Assembly (NCBI RefSeq): GCF_003967355.1
Contig: NZ_BIFH01000045.1
Location: 1,371 to 65,370 of the forward strand
Reading direction: 5' to 3'
DNA length: 64,000 nucleotides
Source of the DNA: Embleya hyalina
Lineage (GTDB): Bacteria; Actinomycetota; Actinomycetes; Streptomycetales; Streptomycetaceae
The position numbers and the translations under genes were made by a program. Every line of letters starts with the position of its first letter. Within the stretch, counting starts at the first letter, position 1. Of the stretch, positions 16,580 through 59,965 are shown one piece after another. The notes under the pieces were generated by a model. The model was given only the letters and a program-made list of their open reading frames with translations. It did not search any database and had not been told where the DNA came from.

Positions 16580-16660
16580 TATCAATGTGTCGGATAGGCT
16601 CGGCGCGACGCGATGAGCGGCGGCGGCAGGAGCCGAAGCGGCAGGAGCAGGAGGCGGACG

Positions 16661-16993
16661 ATGCGTGAGGTGTCACAGCCGACCCGGGACGCCATCCGGC
16701 TCGTGGACGTGTTGCGCGCGCTCGGCGATCCCGTACGGCTCGAACTCGTGCAGCGGCTCGACCGCACGGGCCCGGACAACTGCTCCGCGGCCGGCGAGGA
16801 ACTCGACGTGCACCAGACGACGTTGTCCCACCACTACCGGGTGTTGCGCGAAGCCGGCGTCACCTGGACGACCATCGAAGGCCGGACCCGGCTGGTCCGG
16901 GTACGCCGGGACGACCTGGACGACCTCTTCCCCGGCCTCCTCGACTCCGTCCTCGCCGGAGCACGCCGAAGCCGGCCGACACCCGACCACTGA
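16661..16993 (+). CDS. ArsR family (winged helix) transcriptional regulator
   Basis: A 110-residue ArsR/SmtB-type regulator. ALGDPVRLELVQRL and the recognition helix HQTTLSHHYRVLREAGV match the family. No Cys-based metal motif (such as ELCVCDL) is present, so it is probably not a metal sensor. Start is ATG 16661 with AGGAGG upstream. It probably represses itself and the divergent MFS exporter. Confidence 0.88.
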   Translation: MREVSQPTRDAIRLVDVLRALGDPVRLELVQRLDRTGPDNCSAAGEELDVHQTTLSHHYRVLREAGVTWTTIEGRTRLVRVRRDDLDDLFPGLLDSVLAGARRSRPTPDH

Positions 16994-17019
16994 CACACGG
17001 CCCGCGGGCGCGGGCGCGG

Positions 17020-18426
17020 CTAACCCTTCGCGCGATGGCGTACCTGTACCTCGGTGAACGCCTCCACGCCCCAGCGGCCGTTCTCGGAGCCGACGCCGCT
17101 CCACTTGTGGCCGCCGAAGGGCTGGTCCGGGTGGACCGCGAAGTGCGTGTTGATCCAGGCCGTCCCGCATTCCAGCTCGCCCGCCACCTCGGCGGCGCGA
17201 TCGGCGTCGGCGCCCCAGACCGAGCCGCACAGGCCGAAGTGGGACGCGTTGGCGCGCTCCACCACGTCGTCGAGCGAGGTGTACCGGACCACCGGAAGCA
17301 CCGGACCGAACTGCTCCTCGTCGACGATCCGAAAGCCGTCGTCGACGCCCGCCAGGACGGTCGGCTCGTGGAAGTATCCGGGGCCGTCGATCGCCCTGCC
17401 GCCCGCCGCGACCCGCGCACCTCGACCGACCGCGTCCGCCACCAGTTCGACGACCCGCTCCCACTGCGGCCTGTTGTTCAGGGGCCCGTACTGCACGCCC
17501 TCCTCCAGGCCGTTGCCCACCTTCGCCGTGCGCGCGATCGCGGCCAGCGCCTCGACCAGGTCGTCGTACAGGTGCTCCGGCGCGTAGACGCGCTTGATCG
17601 CCGAACAGAGCTGCCCGTTGTTCTGGAAGGCGGAGCCGAACAACTTCGGCGCGATCTCGGCCGGGTCCGCGTCGTCCAGCACGATCGCGGGATCGTTGCC
17701 GCCCAGTTCGAGCGTCACCCGCTTGAGGTCGCTCGCGGCCGCCTCGGCGACCCGCTTGCCGGTCGCGACGCTGCCGGTGAAGCTGATCTTCCGGGGCACG
17801 TGATGCGCCGTCATGCGCGCGCCGAGCGGATCCCGCCCGCTGACCACGTTCAGCACTCCCGGCGGCAGCACCTCGCGCATCATCTCGCCGAACACCAGCG
17901 TGGTGAGCGGCGTGTAGGGCGAGGGTTTGAGCACCATCGTGTTGCCCGCGAGCAGCGCCGGGGCGACCTTCCAACAGGCCAGCATGAGCGGGAAGTTCCA
18001 CGGAGTGATCGCCGCGACCACGCCCATCGGCCGACGCACCACCTCGACGTGGGCCGCGTCGTCGTCGCGGATCACGTCGTACGGAATCGGCAGATCGGCG
18101 AAGTGCTTCAGCCAGTATCCGGAGCCGATGATCTCGAACGCGGCGTCGGCCAGCGGCTTGCCCTGCTCACGGGTCAGCACGGGGGCCAGCTCGTTCGCCC
18201 TGCCCATCAGCAGGTCGCCCGCCGCGTGCAGGGCCTTGCGCCGCCCGCCCTCGTCCCTGCGCCAGGACCGGTAGGCGTGCGCGGCCGCGTCGAAGGCGGC
18301 GTCGAGCTGCTCCGCGCCACAGTCGGGCGCCTCGGCACGCACCTCGCCCAGGGCCGGATCGACAACCCCGAACGTCGCGTCCGCCGCCACACTTTCGCCA
18401 CCAATGGTCATGGTGTACCGCGGCAT
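17020..18426 (-). CDS. NAD(P)-dependent aldehyde dehydrogenase family protein
   Basis: A 468-residue aldehyde dehydrogenase. Seen are TPWNFPLM, KPSPYTPL, SFTGSVATG (cofactor region), LELGGNDPAIV (catalytic Glu) and NNGQLCSAIKRVY (nucleophile Cys). Start is ATG 18426 behind GGAGGAG. It is divergent from the methyltransferase gene. It could supply or detoxify an aldehyde, conceivably one released by the neighbouring carotenoid-oxygenase homologue, but it lacks the shared promoter element and may lie outside the cluster. Confidence 0.9.
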   Translation of the reverse strand: MPRYTMTIGGESVAADATFGVVDPALGEVRAEAPDCGAEQLDAAFDAAAHAYRSWRRDEGGRRKALHAAGDLLMGRANELAPVLTREQGKPLADAAFEIIGSGYWLKHFADLPIPYDVIRDDDAAHVEVVRRPMGVVAAITPWNFPLMLACWKVAPALLAGNTMVLKPSPYTPLTTLVFGEMMREVLPPGVLNVVSGRDPLGARMTAHHVPRKISFTGSVATGKRVAEAAASDLKRVTLELGGNDPAIVLDDADPAEIAPKLFGSAFQNNGQLCSAIKRVYAPEHLYDDLVEALAAIARTAKVGNGLEEGVQYGPLNNRPQWERVVELVADAVGRGARVAAGGRAIDGPGYFHEPTVLAGVDDGFRIVDEEQFGPVLPVVRYTSLDDVVERANASHFGLCGSVWGADADRAAEVAGELECGTAWINTHFAVHPDQPFGGHKWSGVGSENGRWGVEAFTEVQVRHRAKG

Positions 18427-18517
18427 TTCCGCTCCTCCGAGTCGCCGGGCCTGCTTTCGCACCGTACCGCCGTACCGGTATCGCACCCCACCCTTCAATG
18501 CGGTTCTGGGGGTCACA

Positions 18518-18565
18518 CCTAGGGGCCCTTAGGGGGTTACCCGGCTCTCCCGCTTCGCCAATACT
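18518..18565 (+). promoter_or_regulatory. Shared cluster promoter element, copy 1
   Basis: CTAGGGG and TTAGGGG (18519-18535) stand immediately before TTACCC (18537-18542). AATACT follows 17 bp later (18560-18565), giving a plausible -35/-10 pair. The same layout is at 23708-23755. Tandem heptamers abutting -35 resemble activator sites of the SARP kind. It is the only clear element in the 18427-18785 gap. Confidence 0.6.
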
Positions 18566-18785
18566 CGACGATGCCGGCCCGAGTGCCGCCCGGTGGAGGC
18601 TTCCGCCACGGCGCGAAACGCGAGTGGCACCAATCCTCTTCGCACGCTCGTACAACTTCGCCTGCCCGGGCCACGAGGAATTCGACCCCCACCCCACGGG
18701 TATTCCGAACCCCGCGGGTGCGCCGGGAATCATCACGAAACACGGCACACACCACACGACACACGACAATCGCCAAGGAGTCGGC

Positions 18786-19604
18786 ATGAAAAGCGTTTCC
18801 GCCACCGCCCTGTGGACCGCCGCCGTTCGGGCCGGCGAGTCGCAGCGCGAGGACGCGTTGTTCGTCGACGAGTTGGCCGAGGAACTGGCCGGCGAGGAGG
18901 GCCACGCGCTGCGTGCCCGCTACGAACGGCCCGGCGCGGCGAACAGCCTCGCGATCCGTACCCGCTATCTGGACGAGGTCATCGCCGAGCACTCCGGGTT
19001 CCGGCAGGTCGTGTTCCTCGCGGCCGGCCTCGACACCCGTTCGGTACGCACGAGTTGGCCGGCCGGCACCACGCTCTTCGAGGTGGACCACGCCGACCTG
19101 CTGGAGTGGAAGGAGCAGCGGCTCGCCGAACTCGACGCCAAGCACGGCTGCGACCGGCGCACGGTGGGCGTCGATCTCACCGAGGACTGGCAGCGGGCAC
19201 TGCTCGCGGCGGGCTGGGATCCCTCCGTACCGACCCTGTGGGTCGCCGAGGGCCTGCTCTACTACCTGCCCGAAACGGCCGCGAACGATCTGGTGCGGGC
19301 GATCGCCGACATCGCGCCGATCGGCAGCGTGTTCACCGGGGACATCGTCAGCCACCAGTTCCTGATCTCCGAGCACGACTTCCCGCAACATTGCCTTCCG
19401 CTGTTGGCGGAGGACGGCTCTCCCTGGCAGTTCGGATCCGACCAGCCGGAAAGCCTGCTGTCCGCGGGTGGTTGGGAGCCGACCGTGATCAAGTGCGTGG
19501 GGGACGAGGGCGCTTCGTTCGGGCGCTGGAACGGGCCGCCCATCCCCCGGCACGTTCCCGGGATCCCGCGCTTCTTCCTGTTCACCGCGACGAAGGTCGG
19601 GTGA
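18786..19604 (+). CDS. Class I SAM-dependent methyltransferase (leucine carboxyl methyltransferase/Ppm family)
   Basis: A 272-residue SAM-dependent methyltransferase of the Ppm1/LCMT-like group common in actinobacterial natural product clusters. VVFLAAGLDTRSVR is the SAM-binding loop, FEVDHADLLEWK holds the acidic residue that binds SAM, and WVAEGLLYYLPE is the third motif. Members often methylate carboxyl or hydroxyl oxygens. Start is ATG 18786 with AAGGAG at good spacing. It leads a two-gene unit with the carotenoid oxygenase (45-bp gap) under the shared promoter element. Confidence 0.85.
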   Translation: MKSVSATALWTAAVRAGESQREDALFVDELAEELAGEEGHALRARYERPGAANSLAIRTRYLDEVIAEHSGFRQVVFLAAGLDTRSVRTSWPAGTTLFEVDHADLLEWKEQRLAELDAKHGCDRRTVGVDLTEDWQRALLAAGWDPSVPTLWVAEGLLYYLPETAANDLVRAIADIAPIGSVFTGDIVSHQFLISEHDFPQHCLPLLAEDGSPWQFGSDQPESLLSAGGWEPTVIKCVGDEGASFGRWNGPPIPRHVPGIPRFFLFTATKVG

Positions 19605-19649
19605 GTCACCGCCGGCCCACACGTCCGCAGTTCGAGAGGAACCGGTAGC

Positions 19650-21008
19650 TTGACCACGCCCGCCCCACACCTCGTGGGCAACTTCGCCCCCGTCGTCGAC
19701 GAACTCACCTCCCACGACCTGCCGGTGACCGGCAGCGTCCCCCGGGGGCTGACCGGCTGGTATCTGCGCAACGGCCCCAATCCGCACGAGGCCGCCTCCG
19801 CCCACTGGTTCCTCGGTTCCGGCATGGTCCACGGCGTGCGGCTCGAGGCGGGACGCGCCACGTCCTACCGCAACCGCTGGGTTCGGAACTCGACCTTCAC
19901 CGACGACGCCATGGTCTACGACGAACTCGGCAACCGGGATCTCACCGCCGGGGCCTCGAACACGAGCGTCGTGCGCCACGCCGGTCGCGTCCTGGCCCTG
20001 TCCGAGTCGACCCTCCCCTATCTGCTCACCCCCGAGCTGGACACGGCCGGTGCGCACGACTTCGGGGGGAAACTCCGCACCGCGATGACCGCGCATCCCA
20101 AGACCTGCCCGACCACGGGCGAGCTGCACTTCTTCGGATGCGGGATGCTCACCGCCCCGTACCTCACCTACCACCGGACGAACGCCGCCGGCGAGCTGAC
20201 GGTCAGCCGCGACATCACCGGGGTCGGCTCGACGATGATGCACGACTTCGCGTTGACCGCCGAGCACGTGGTCTTCATGGATCTGCCGGTCGTCTTCGAC
20301 GTCGAACGGGCGATCTCCGGCCTGCCCATGCCCTACCGGTGGGACCCCTCGTACGCCGCCCGCCTGGGCGTGCTGAGGCGCGACGACCCGCACGGCGAGG
20401 TGCGCTGGTTCGACATCGACCCCTGCTATGTCTTCCACGTGCCCAACGCCCACGACGAAGGCGACGGCATCGTCCTGAGCGTCATCCGCTATCCGGAGCT
20501 GTGGCGCACGGACAGCGGTGAGGCGTATCCGGTCGCGTCGCTCTGGCGGTGGACGGTGAACCTGACCACCGGGAAGGTCACCGAGGAGCAACTCGACGAC
20601 CGCAACACCGAGTTCCCCCGCATCGACGATCGGCTGGCCGGGCTCGACGCCCGGCACGTGCACACCGTGGTCGCCGCCTCGCACCCCCGGCACGACCCCG
20701 TCCCCGGGGCGCTGCTGCGCTACGACATGCACACCGGCAGCGTCACCGAGCACACCTTCGGCCCGGGCCGGATCCCCAGCGAGGCCGCCTTCGCGCCGGC
20801 GGACGACCGCCCCGGCGGCGAGGGCTGGCTCATGACGTTCGTCTACGACGCCTCGACCGACAAGAGCGACCTGGTCATCGTGGACGCCGGCGACCTGGGC
20901 GCGCCGCCCGTGGCCACCATTCATCTGCCGCAACGTGTCCCGTACGGCTTCCACGGCAGTTGGCTTCCGGACCCGGGCACCCGCGTCGGGGACGTCGGGC
21001 GCCGTTGA
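19650..21008 (+). CDS. Carotenoid oxygenase family protein (polyene-cleaving candidate)
   Basis: A 452-residue RPE65/carotenoid cleavage dioxygenase homologue, a seven-bladed propeller with a non-haem Fe(II) held by four His. All four are visible in context: His149 (TAHPKTC), His198 (MMHDFALT), His263 (VFHVPNA) and His435 (GFHGSWL); GWYLRNGPNPH is the family N-terminal block. Known members split conjugated C=C bonds of carotenoids, retinoids or stilbenes to aldehydes. No carotenoid genes are nearby, but a pentaene-making PKS is. The start is TTG 19650 after GAGAGGA. Cleavage or other oxidation of the PKS polyene is inference. Confidence 0.88.
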   Translation: MTTPAPHLVGNFAPVVDELTSHDLPVTGSVPRGLTGWYLRNGPNPHEAASAHWFLGSGMVHGVRLEAGRATSYRNRWVRNSTFTDDAMVYDELGNRDLTAGASNTSVVRHAGRVLALSESTLPYLLTPELDTAGAHDFGGKLRTAMTAHPKTCPTTGELHFFGCGMLTAPYLTYHRTNAAGELTVSRDITGVGSTMMHDFALTAEHVVFMDLPVVFDVERAISGLPMPYRWDPSYAARLGVLRRDDPHGEVRWFDIDPCYVFHVPNAHDEGDGIVLSVIRYPELWRTDSGEAYPVASLWRWTVNLTTGKVTEEQLDDRNTEFPRIDDRLAGLDARHVHTVVAASHPRHDPVPGALLRYDMHTGSVTEHTFGPGRIPSEAAFAPADDRPGGEGWLMTFVYDASTDKSDLVIVDAGDLGAPPVATIHLPQRVPYGFHGSWLPDPGTRVGDVGRR

Positions 21009-21143
21009 CCGGCGGCCGATCGACGGAGTCGGGTTACCATCCGGGGAGGGCGGAAATTCTCTGGTAGCCACCGGCGTGCACCGCCTAGCCTGCTCTTGGC
21101 GCGCTCGGCCGAGAGTGGGCCCGGGGACCGCGGAGGCCAGTGA

Positions 21144-22184
21144 ATGCCCGAGTTTGTCGACCCCGACCAGCTGCATGCACGGGCATTCGGGCAGGCGGTA
21201 CGCATCGGGCAGTTCCGGAGCGACCGGATTGCCGAAGTCCTCGGCCTTTCTCCGGAAAAGGTCGACGGCATTCGCCGGGATCTGCTGACCCTCAGACTTC
21301 TCCAGCCGTCGGCGCATGATGCGGACGTCCTTGTTCCGGTGAGCCCGGAGGCCGCGGCAACCGAATTGGTGCGAATTCCGGAGGACGAAATACGCAGCCT
21401 GCAGCAGGAGATCGTGGGGACCAGGCTGCGGCTGCAAAAGCTCCTGCCCGCCTATCTGGAAGGGCGGCGCCTGCGCGCACAGCTCGAACAGAGCCTGGAG
21501 CCGCTGGAAGCCGCCGACCAGATCAGGTGGATGCTCAAGGACCAGACGGAGCGCTGCCGCAGCGAGATCCTGCTCAGCCGCCGCGGCGACCCGCTGCCGT
21601 GCGACTCCGTCGGAAGCATGCATCCGGAACTCCTCGACGCCGCGCGGCGCGGGATCCGGGTCCGGGCGATCTACCGGCACGCGACCCTCGCCGATCAGAC
21701 GGTCCATACGCACATGGCGGAACTCGCCGAGGCCGGGGCCCTGGTCCGGACGCACGCCGAACCGGCCGGTCAGCTGATCCTCTTCGGCACCGAGGTGGCG
21801 ATCGTGTTCGGCCGCGAGCCCTCGCCCACCGCGGAGTCGGGAAGCACCCCGGAGCCTCCCGCCGTCGCCGTGCGCGACGCGACCGTCGTCGGCCATCTGC
21901 GTGCGACCTTCGAACAGGCGTGGGACGCGGCGTCGTCCGCGCCGGACACGACCGGCGACGCCAAGGCGCTGGGCCAGTTACAGCTGTCCATCGTGCGTCT
22001 GCTGGCGCAGGGCTTCAAGGACGACGTGGTGGCGCGACGGCTGGGCATGTCGGTGCGCAAGTGCCGCCGGCACATCAAGGAGATCATGAACGAGCTCGAC
22101 GCCGACAGCCGCTTCCAGGCCGGCGTACAGGCCACGCTGAACGGCTCCGTCAAGGGCGACGACGAGCCGGCGGCCCGCCGCTGA
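21144..22184 (+). CDS. LuxR-type HTH transcriptional regulator (cluster-situated, TTA-containing)
   Basis: A 346-residue regulator without a receiver domain. The N-terminal 55 residues look like a TrmB-type winged helix (DRIAEVLGLSPEKVDGIRRDLLTLRLL). The middle resembles the PLD-like sensor region seen in many Streptomyces cluster regulators. The C terminus (about 280-325: LAQGFKDDVVARRLGMSVRKCRRHIKEIM) is a LuxR-type HTH. Leu279 is encoded by TTA (21978-21980), the rare codon read by the bldA tRNA, so translation is probably tied to development. Start is ATG 21144 with GGAGG. It is a good candidate to activate the shared promoter elements. Confidence 0.85.
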   Translation: MPEFVDPDQLHARAFGQAVRIGQFRSDRIAEVLGLSPEKVDGIRRDLLTLRLLQPSAHDADVLVPVSPEAAATELVRIPEDEIRSLQQEIVGTRLRLQKLLPAYLEGRRLRAQLEQSLEPLEAADQIRWMLKDQTERCRSEILLSRRGDPLPCDSVGSMHPELLDAARRGIRVRAIYRHATLADQTVHTHMAELAEAGALVRTHAEPAGQLILFGTEVAIVFGREPSPTAESGSTPEPPAVAVRDATVVGHLRATFEQAWDAASSAPDTTGDAKALGQLQLSIVRLLAQGFKDDVVARRLGMSVRKCRRHIKEIMNELDADSRFQAGVQATLNGSVKGDDEPAARR

Positions 22185-22277
22185 GGCGGTGGGCGCCGAG
22201 CCGTCCGCCGAGCCGCCGAGCGCCGGGCCGTCGTCCGTTCGGCCCCGAGTGTCGAGCCGTCCGCCCGGCCCCGAACG

Positions 22278-23471
22278 TCAGGCCGTCGCCGGCGGGCGCG
22301 CGGCCGGGTTCTCCACCTCGGCCCGCAGCAGGAAACCGCCCGTGCGTACCCGGCCCGTCGTGAGATCCCCCCCGAGCGCGCGCAATCGCTCGGCGAGGCC
22401 CAACAGGCCGTAGCCGCCGCCCGCTTCCGCCCAGGCGTCCTTGGCGAAGATCCGACCGTTGCCGTCGTCCTCCAGTTCCAGCCACGTCTCCCCGAACCGC
22501 ACCTCGCACCGCCGGGCCCGGCTGTGTTTGATCACGTTGGTCACCCCTTCGCGGAGCACATAGGCGAACACGTCGCGCAGTTCGAGACGCACCACGTCGC
22601 CCGTCCCGGGCAGGGTCGCGGAGATCCCCGCCGCGCGCAGCGCCAGTACGGCGTTCGCCAACTCGTCGTCCAGGGACACCGACCGTGTGTCGAAGATCGT
22701 GCTGCGGATCTCCCGCATCGCCTTGCGGGACAGTTCCTCGATGTCGCGGACCTCCGTGTGTACGGTGTCCCGGTCCACGTCGCTCTCCAGCATCCTGCGC
22801 GCGACGCCCCCCTTGAGCGCGATCGTGGCCACCGTGTGGCCCAGCACGTCGTGCAGATCCCTGGCCAGCCGATTCCGCTCGTCCACGACCGACTGGTGGG
22901 CGATGACCGCTCGGGCGGCGCTCAACTGCGACACGACCCGGGCGAGCAGGAACAGCGACGAGAACGACAACGTCAGCAGCACCAGCAGCCACGTCCCGTC
23001 CCAGTCGACCCGGCCGTCGACCACCCGGGTGGCGATCACCTGGGCCAACGCCACCCCGAGTCCGACCAGTCGGCTCGCCTCGGCCGGCAGCAGCACGACC
23101 GCCGCCACGATCGCGTAGGCGAGGTGGACCAGCATCGTGACATCTCCCGTGACGACCGGCAGGGCCGCACCCACCACGAGGAGCCAGCCGACCATCAGGG
23201 ACCGTCGCCACCGCGATTGCCGCTGCCCGACCTGCGTGACGACCAGGAAGCTCCCCGCGTAGAGCACGAGATCCGCGACCAGGAGCGACCAGCGCAGCCC
23301 CGTCCACCTCCCCCCGTCCATGTGCACGGTGACGAGCGGCACCAGGACGATGAGGAGCACCACCAGGACGTGTCCCCGCAGCCGGGCCGGTCCGGACTGC
23401 TGCCACGCCCCCACGCCCTGTCCCTCGACGGGCCACTGCCGAGGTCCGAAGCGCGTCGAGTCGACGTTCAC
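22278..23471 (-). CDS. Sensor histidine kinase (NarL/DesK type), orphan
   Basis: A 397-residue membrane kinase. About five or six hydrophobic segments fill residues 30-190. The dimerisation/phosphoacceptor box is ERNRLARDLHDVLGHTVATIA (HisKA_3). The ATPase domain shows an N box (LREGVTNVIKHS), G1 (LEDDGNG) and G2 (GGYGLLGLAERL). The start GTG 23471 has no strong Shine-Dalgarno, so the N terminus is uncertain. No receiver-domain gene adjoins it, and the neighbouring LuxR-type regulator has no REC domain. The gene is convergent with that regulator. Confidence 0.87.
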   Translation of the reverse strand: MNVDSTRFGPRQWPVEGQGVGAWQQSGPARLRGHVLVVLLIVLVPLVTVHMDGGRWTGLRWSLLVADLVLYAGSFLVVTQVGQRQSRWRRSLMVGWLLVVGAALPVVTGDVTMLVHLAYAIVAAVVLLPAEASRLVGLGVALAQVIATRVVDGRVDWDGTWLLVLLTLSFSSLFLLARVVSQLSAARAVIAHQSVVDERNRLARDLHDVLGHTVATIALKGGVARRMLESDVDRDTVHTEVRDIEELSRKAMREIRSTIFDTRSVSLDDELANAVLALRAAGISATLPGTGDVVRLELRDVFAYVLREGVTNVIKHSRARRCEVRFGETWLELEDDGNGRIFAKDAWAEAGGGYGLLGLAERLRALGGDLTTGRVRTGGFLLRAEVENPAARPPATA

Positions 23472-23707
23472 CCGAGTTCACCACCGGACGTGCGGCCGGC
23501 CCTGCCCGCGGACGTGCCGCCGGACATCACGCCGGGTCCGACGCCGGGCGCGGCCGGCGCGACGCGGGGACGACGGGCTTCGGTTTCGGATCGTGCATGC
23601 CGCAAGAATCCAGCCTTCCGGGAGCGCACACCCATGATGCGTGTCACGAATCATTGTGCCCCCACCCCACCGCACACCGCCGCAAGGGCCGCCTTCTGGG
23701 GGCAACA

Positions 23708-23755
23708 CTTAGGGGGGCGTTAGGGGTTACCCGCCTCTCACACTCCGGAAACAAT
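23708..23755 (+). promoter_or_regulatory. Shared cluster promoter element, copy 2
   Basis: TTAGGGG (23709-23715) and TTAGGGG (23720-23726) with a 4-nt gap (11-bp period) lead directly into TTACCC (23727-23732). AACAAT lies 17 bp beyond. The downstream CCTCTC also matches the other copy (GCTCTC). It should drive the FG-GAP gene and the PKS-TE-NRPS genes behind it. Nothing else stands out in the 23472-23795 gap. Confidence 0.6.
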
Positions 23756-23795
23756 AAATGCTACTCGGCTCACATATCAAGAGGAGCTCTCCGCA

Positions 23796-24692
23796 ATGGC
23801 GCCGATATTTGCGAACGGTCAATGCCGATCATTCCGAGGCAACGGGCGGCCCGATCTGCTGGTGCGGAATGCCGAGACCGGCGAGCTCTTCGTCCACCCG
23901 CACAGCGGCACGTTCAACGGGACCGACACCTTCGAGGCGCCGGTCAAAATCGCCGAGGGATTCGGCTGGCGGCGCTTCTTCTTCGTGCGCGCGGTGGACG
24001 CCACGGGAGACGGCCGGGCGGACATCTGTGCGTTCAGCGTGAGCGAATTCAACCCGGGCGAGGACGGCGAGTTCGGCTTCTTCCTGCTCCGGAACATCGG
24101 AAAGCCCGGCGAGATCGGCCCGTTCGCCGATCCGCTCCGGGTCTCCGGCAAGCGCGACGACGGCCGGAGGTGGGAGACGATCGGCTTCGCCGACCTGACC
24201 GGCACGGGCACCGACGACACCTTCTCCCGGGGCGAGGGGGCCGGAAACGTGGACGCGTTCGTGCACCTCGACGCCGGAGTGGTGAAAAACCACACCTACA
24301 GCCGCGACCCCGTCCCGCTCACCGAGATCACCGTCGACGACTTCCCGTTCGCCATGGCCGACTTCACCGGCAACGGCAATCTCGATCTGCTCGTGCGCCG
24401 CGCGAACGGGGACCTCGACCTCTACGAGTTCCCGGACCGACCCGGCACCCCGGCCGGGGCGGCCGGCGGCGGCACCTGGTACACCATCGCGCACGGTTGG
24501 CACGACATGTCGATGATGACGCTCACCGACATCGACCTCGACGGCCGGCCCGACCTGCTGGGTCTGCGCCCCGACGGCACCCTCAATGCCTACGCGCACT
24601 CCGGGAAGTTCGACCCGGACAACCCGCTCGCCACGCTCCGGGAGCCCGTCGCCGTCGGGACCGGATTCGAGAAATGTGACGTGATCAGCTGA
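23796..24692 (+). CDS. FG-GAP/VCBS repeat beta-propeller protein without signal peptide
   Basis: A 298-residue protein with at least four Ca-binding-type repeat loops (DATGDGRADI, DLTGTGTDD, DFTGNGNLDLL, DIDLDGRPDLL), each near an FG-GAP-like strand. This suggests a beta-propeller of the kind found in integrin alpha chains and secreted bacterial VCBS proteins. The N terminus (MAPIFANGQCRSFRGNGRPD) has no hydrophobic signal, so it is probably cytoplasmic, which is unusual. Start is ATG 23796 after AAGAGGAG. It sits directly behind the shared promoter element and ahead of the giant PKS. Function is unknown; a binding or scaffold role is speculative. Confidence 0.75.
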   Translation: MAPIFANGQCRSFRGNGRPDLLVRNAETGELFVHPHSGTFNGTDTFEAPVKIAEGFGWRRFFFVRAVDATGDGRADICAFSVSEFNPGEDGEFGFFLLRNIGKPGEIGPFADPLRVSGKRDDGRRWETIGFADLTGTGTDDTFSRGEGAGNVDAFVHLDAGVVKNHTYSRDPVPLTEITVDDFPFAMADFTGNGNLDLLVRRANGDLDLYEFPDRPGTPAGAAGGGTWYTIAHGWHDMSMMTLTDIDLDGRPDLLGLRPDGTLNAYAHSGKFDPDNPLATLREPVAVGTGFEKCDVIS

Positions 24693-24704
24693 TCCCACCC
24701 GCCG

Positions 24705-24736
24705 TCACCGGTCGATCCCGTAAACCCGACCGGTGA
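24705..24736. terminator. Inverted repeat between FG-GAP and PKS genes
   Basis: TCACCGGTCG (24705-24714) and CGACCGGTGA (24727-24736) with a 12-nt loop, flanked by partly matching GCCG/CGGC. It lies 13 bp after the FG-GAP stop. It could be a weak terminator/attenuator or a protein-binding palindrome controlling PKS expression; sequence alone does not decide. Confidence 0.35.
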
Positions 24737-24811
24737 TCCGGCGTGTCCCGATCGGCCGATGCGCAAGAGAGTCCCCGCCTTTTATCGCTCCGCTGGAATC
24801 TGGATTGGGTT

Positions 24812-59842
<35,031 letters not shown>

Positions 59843-59965
59843 AGCGGGAAGGTCCGGCGGGAAGGTCCGGACCGGGGTCCCCGCTCCGCCCACCATTCAC
59901 CGACTCGGCGTGTCGTCCACGGTGACGCCGCGCTCCGAAGGAAGCAAGGAAGCAGGGAAGTACCG

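Noticed and set aside
24743-24811. Upstream extension of the PKS to GTG 24743
   Set aside because: These 23 codons have many A/T third positions and a TTA, unlike the rest of the gene, and add nothing before the KSQ domain. If real, it would make the PKS itself TTA-dependent.
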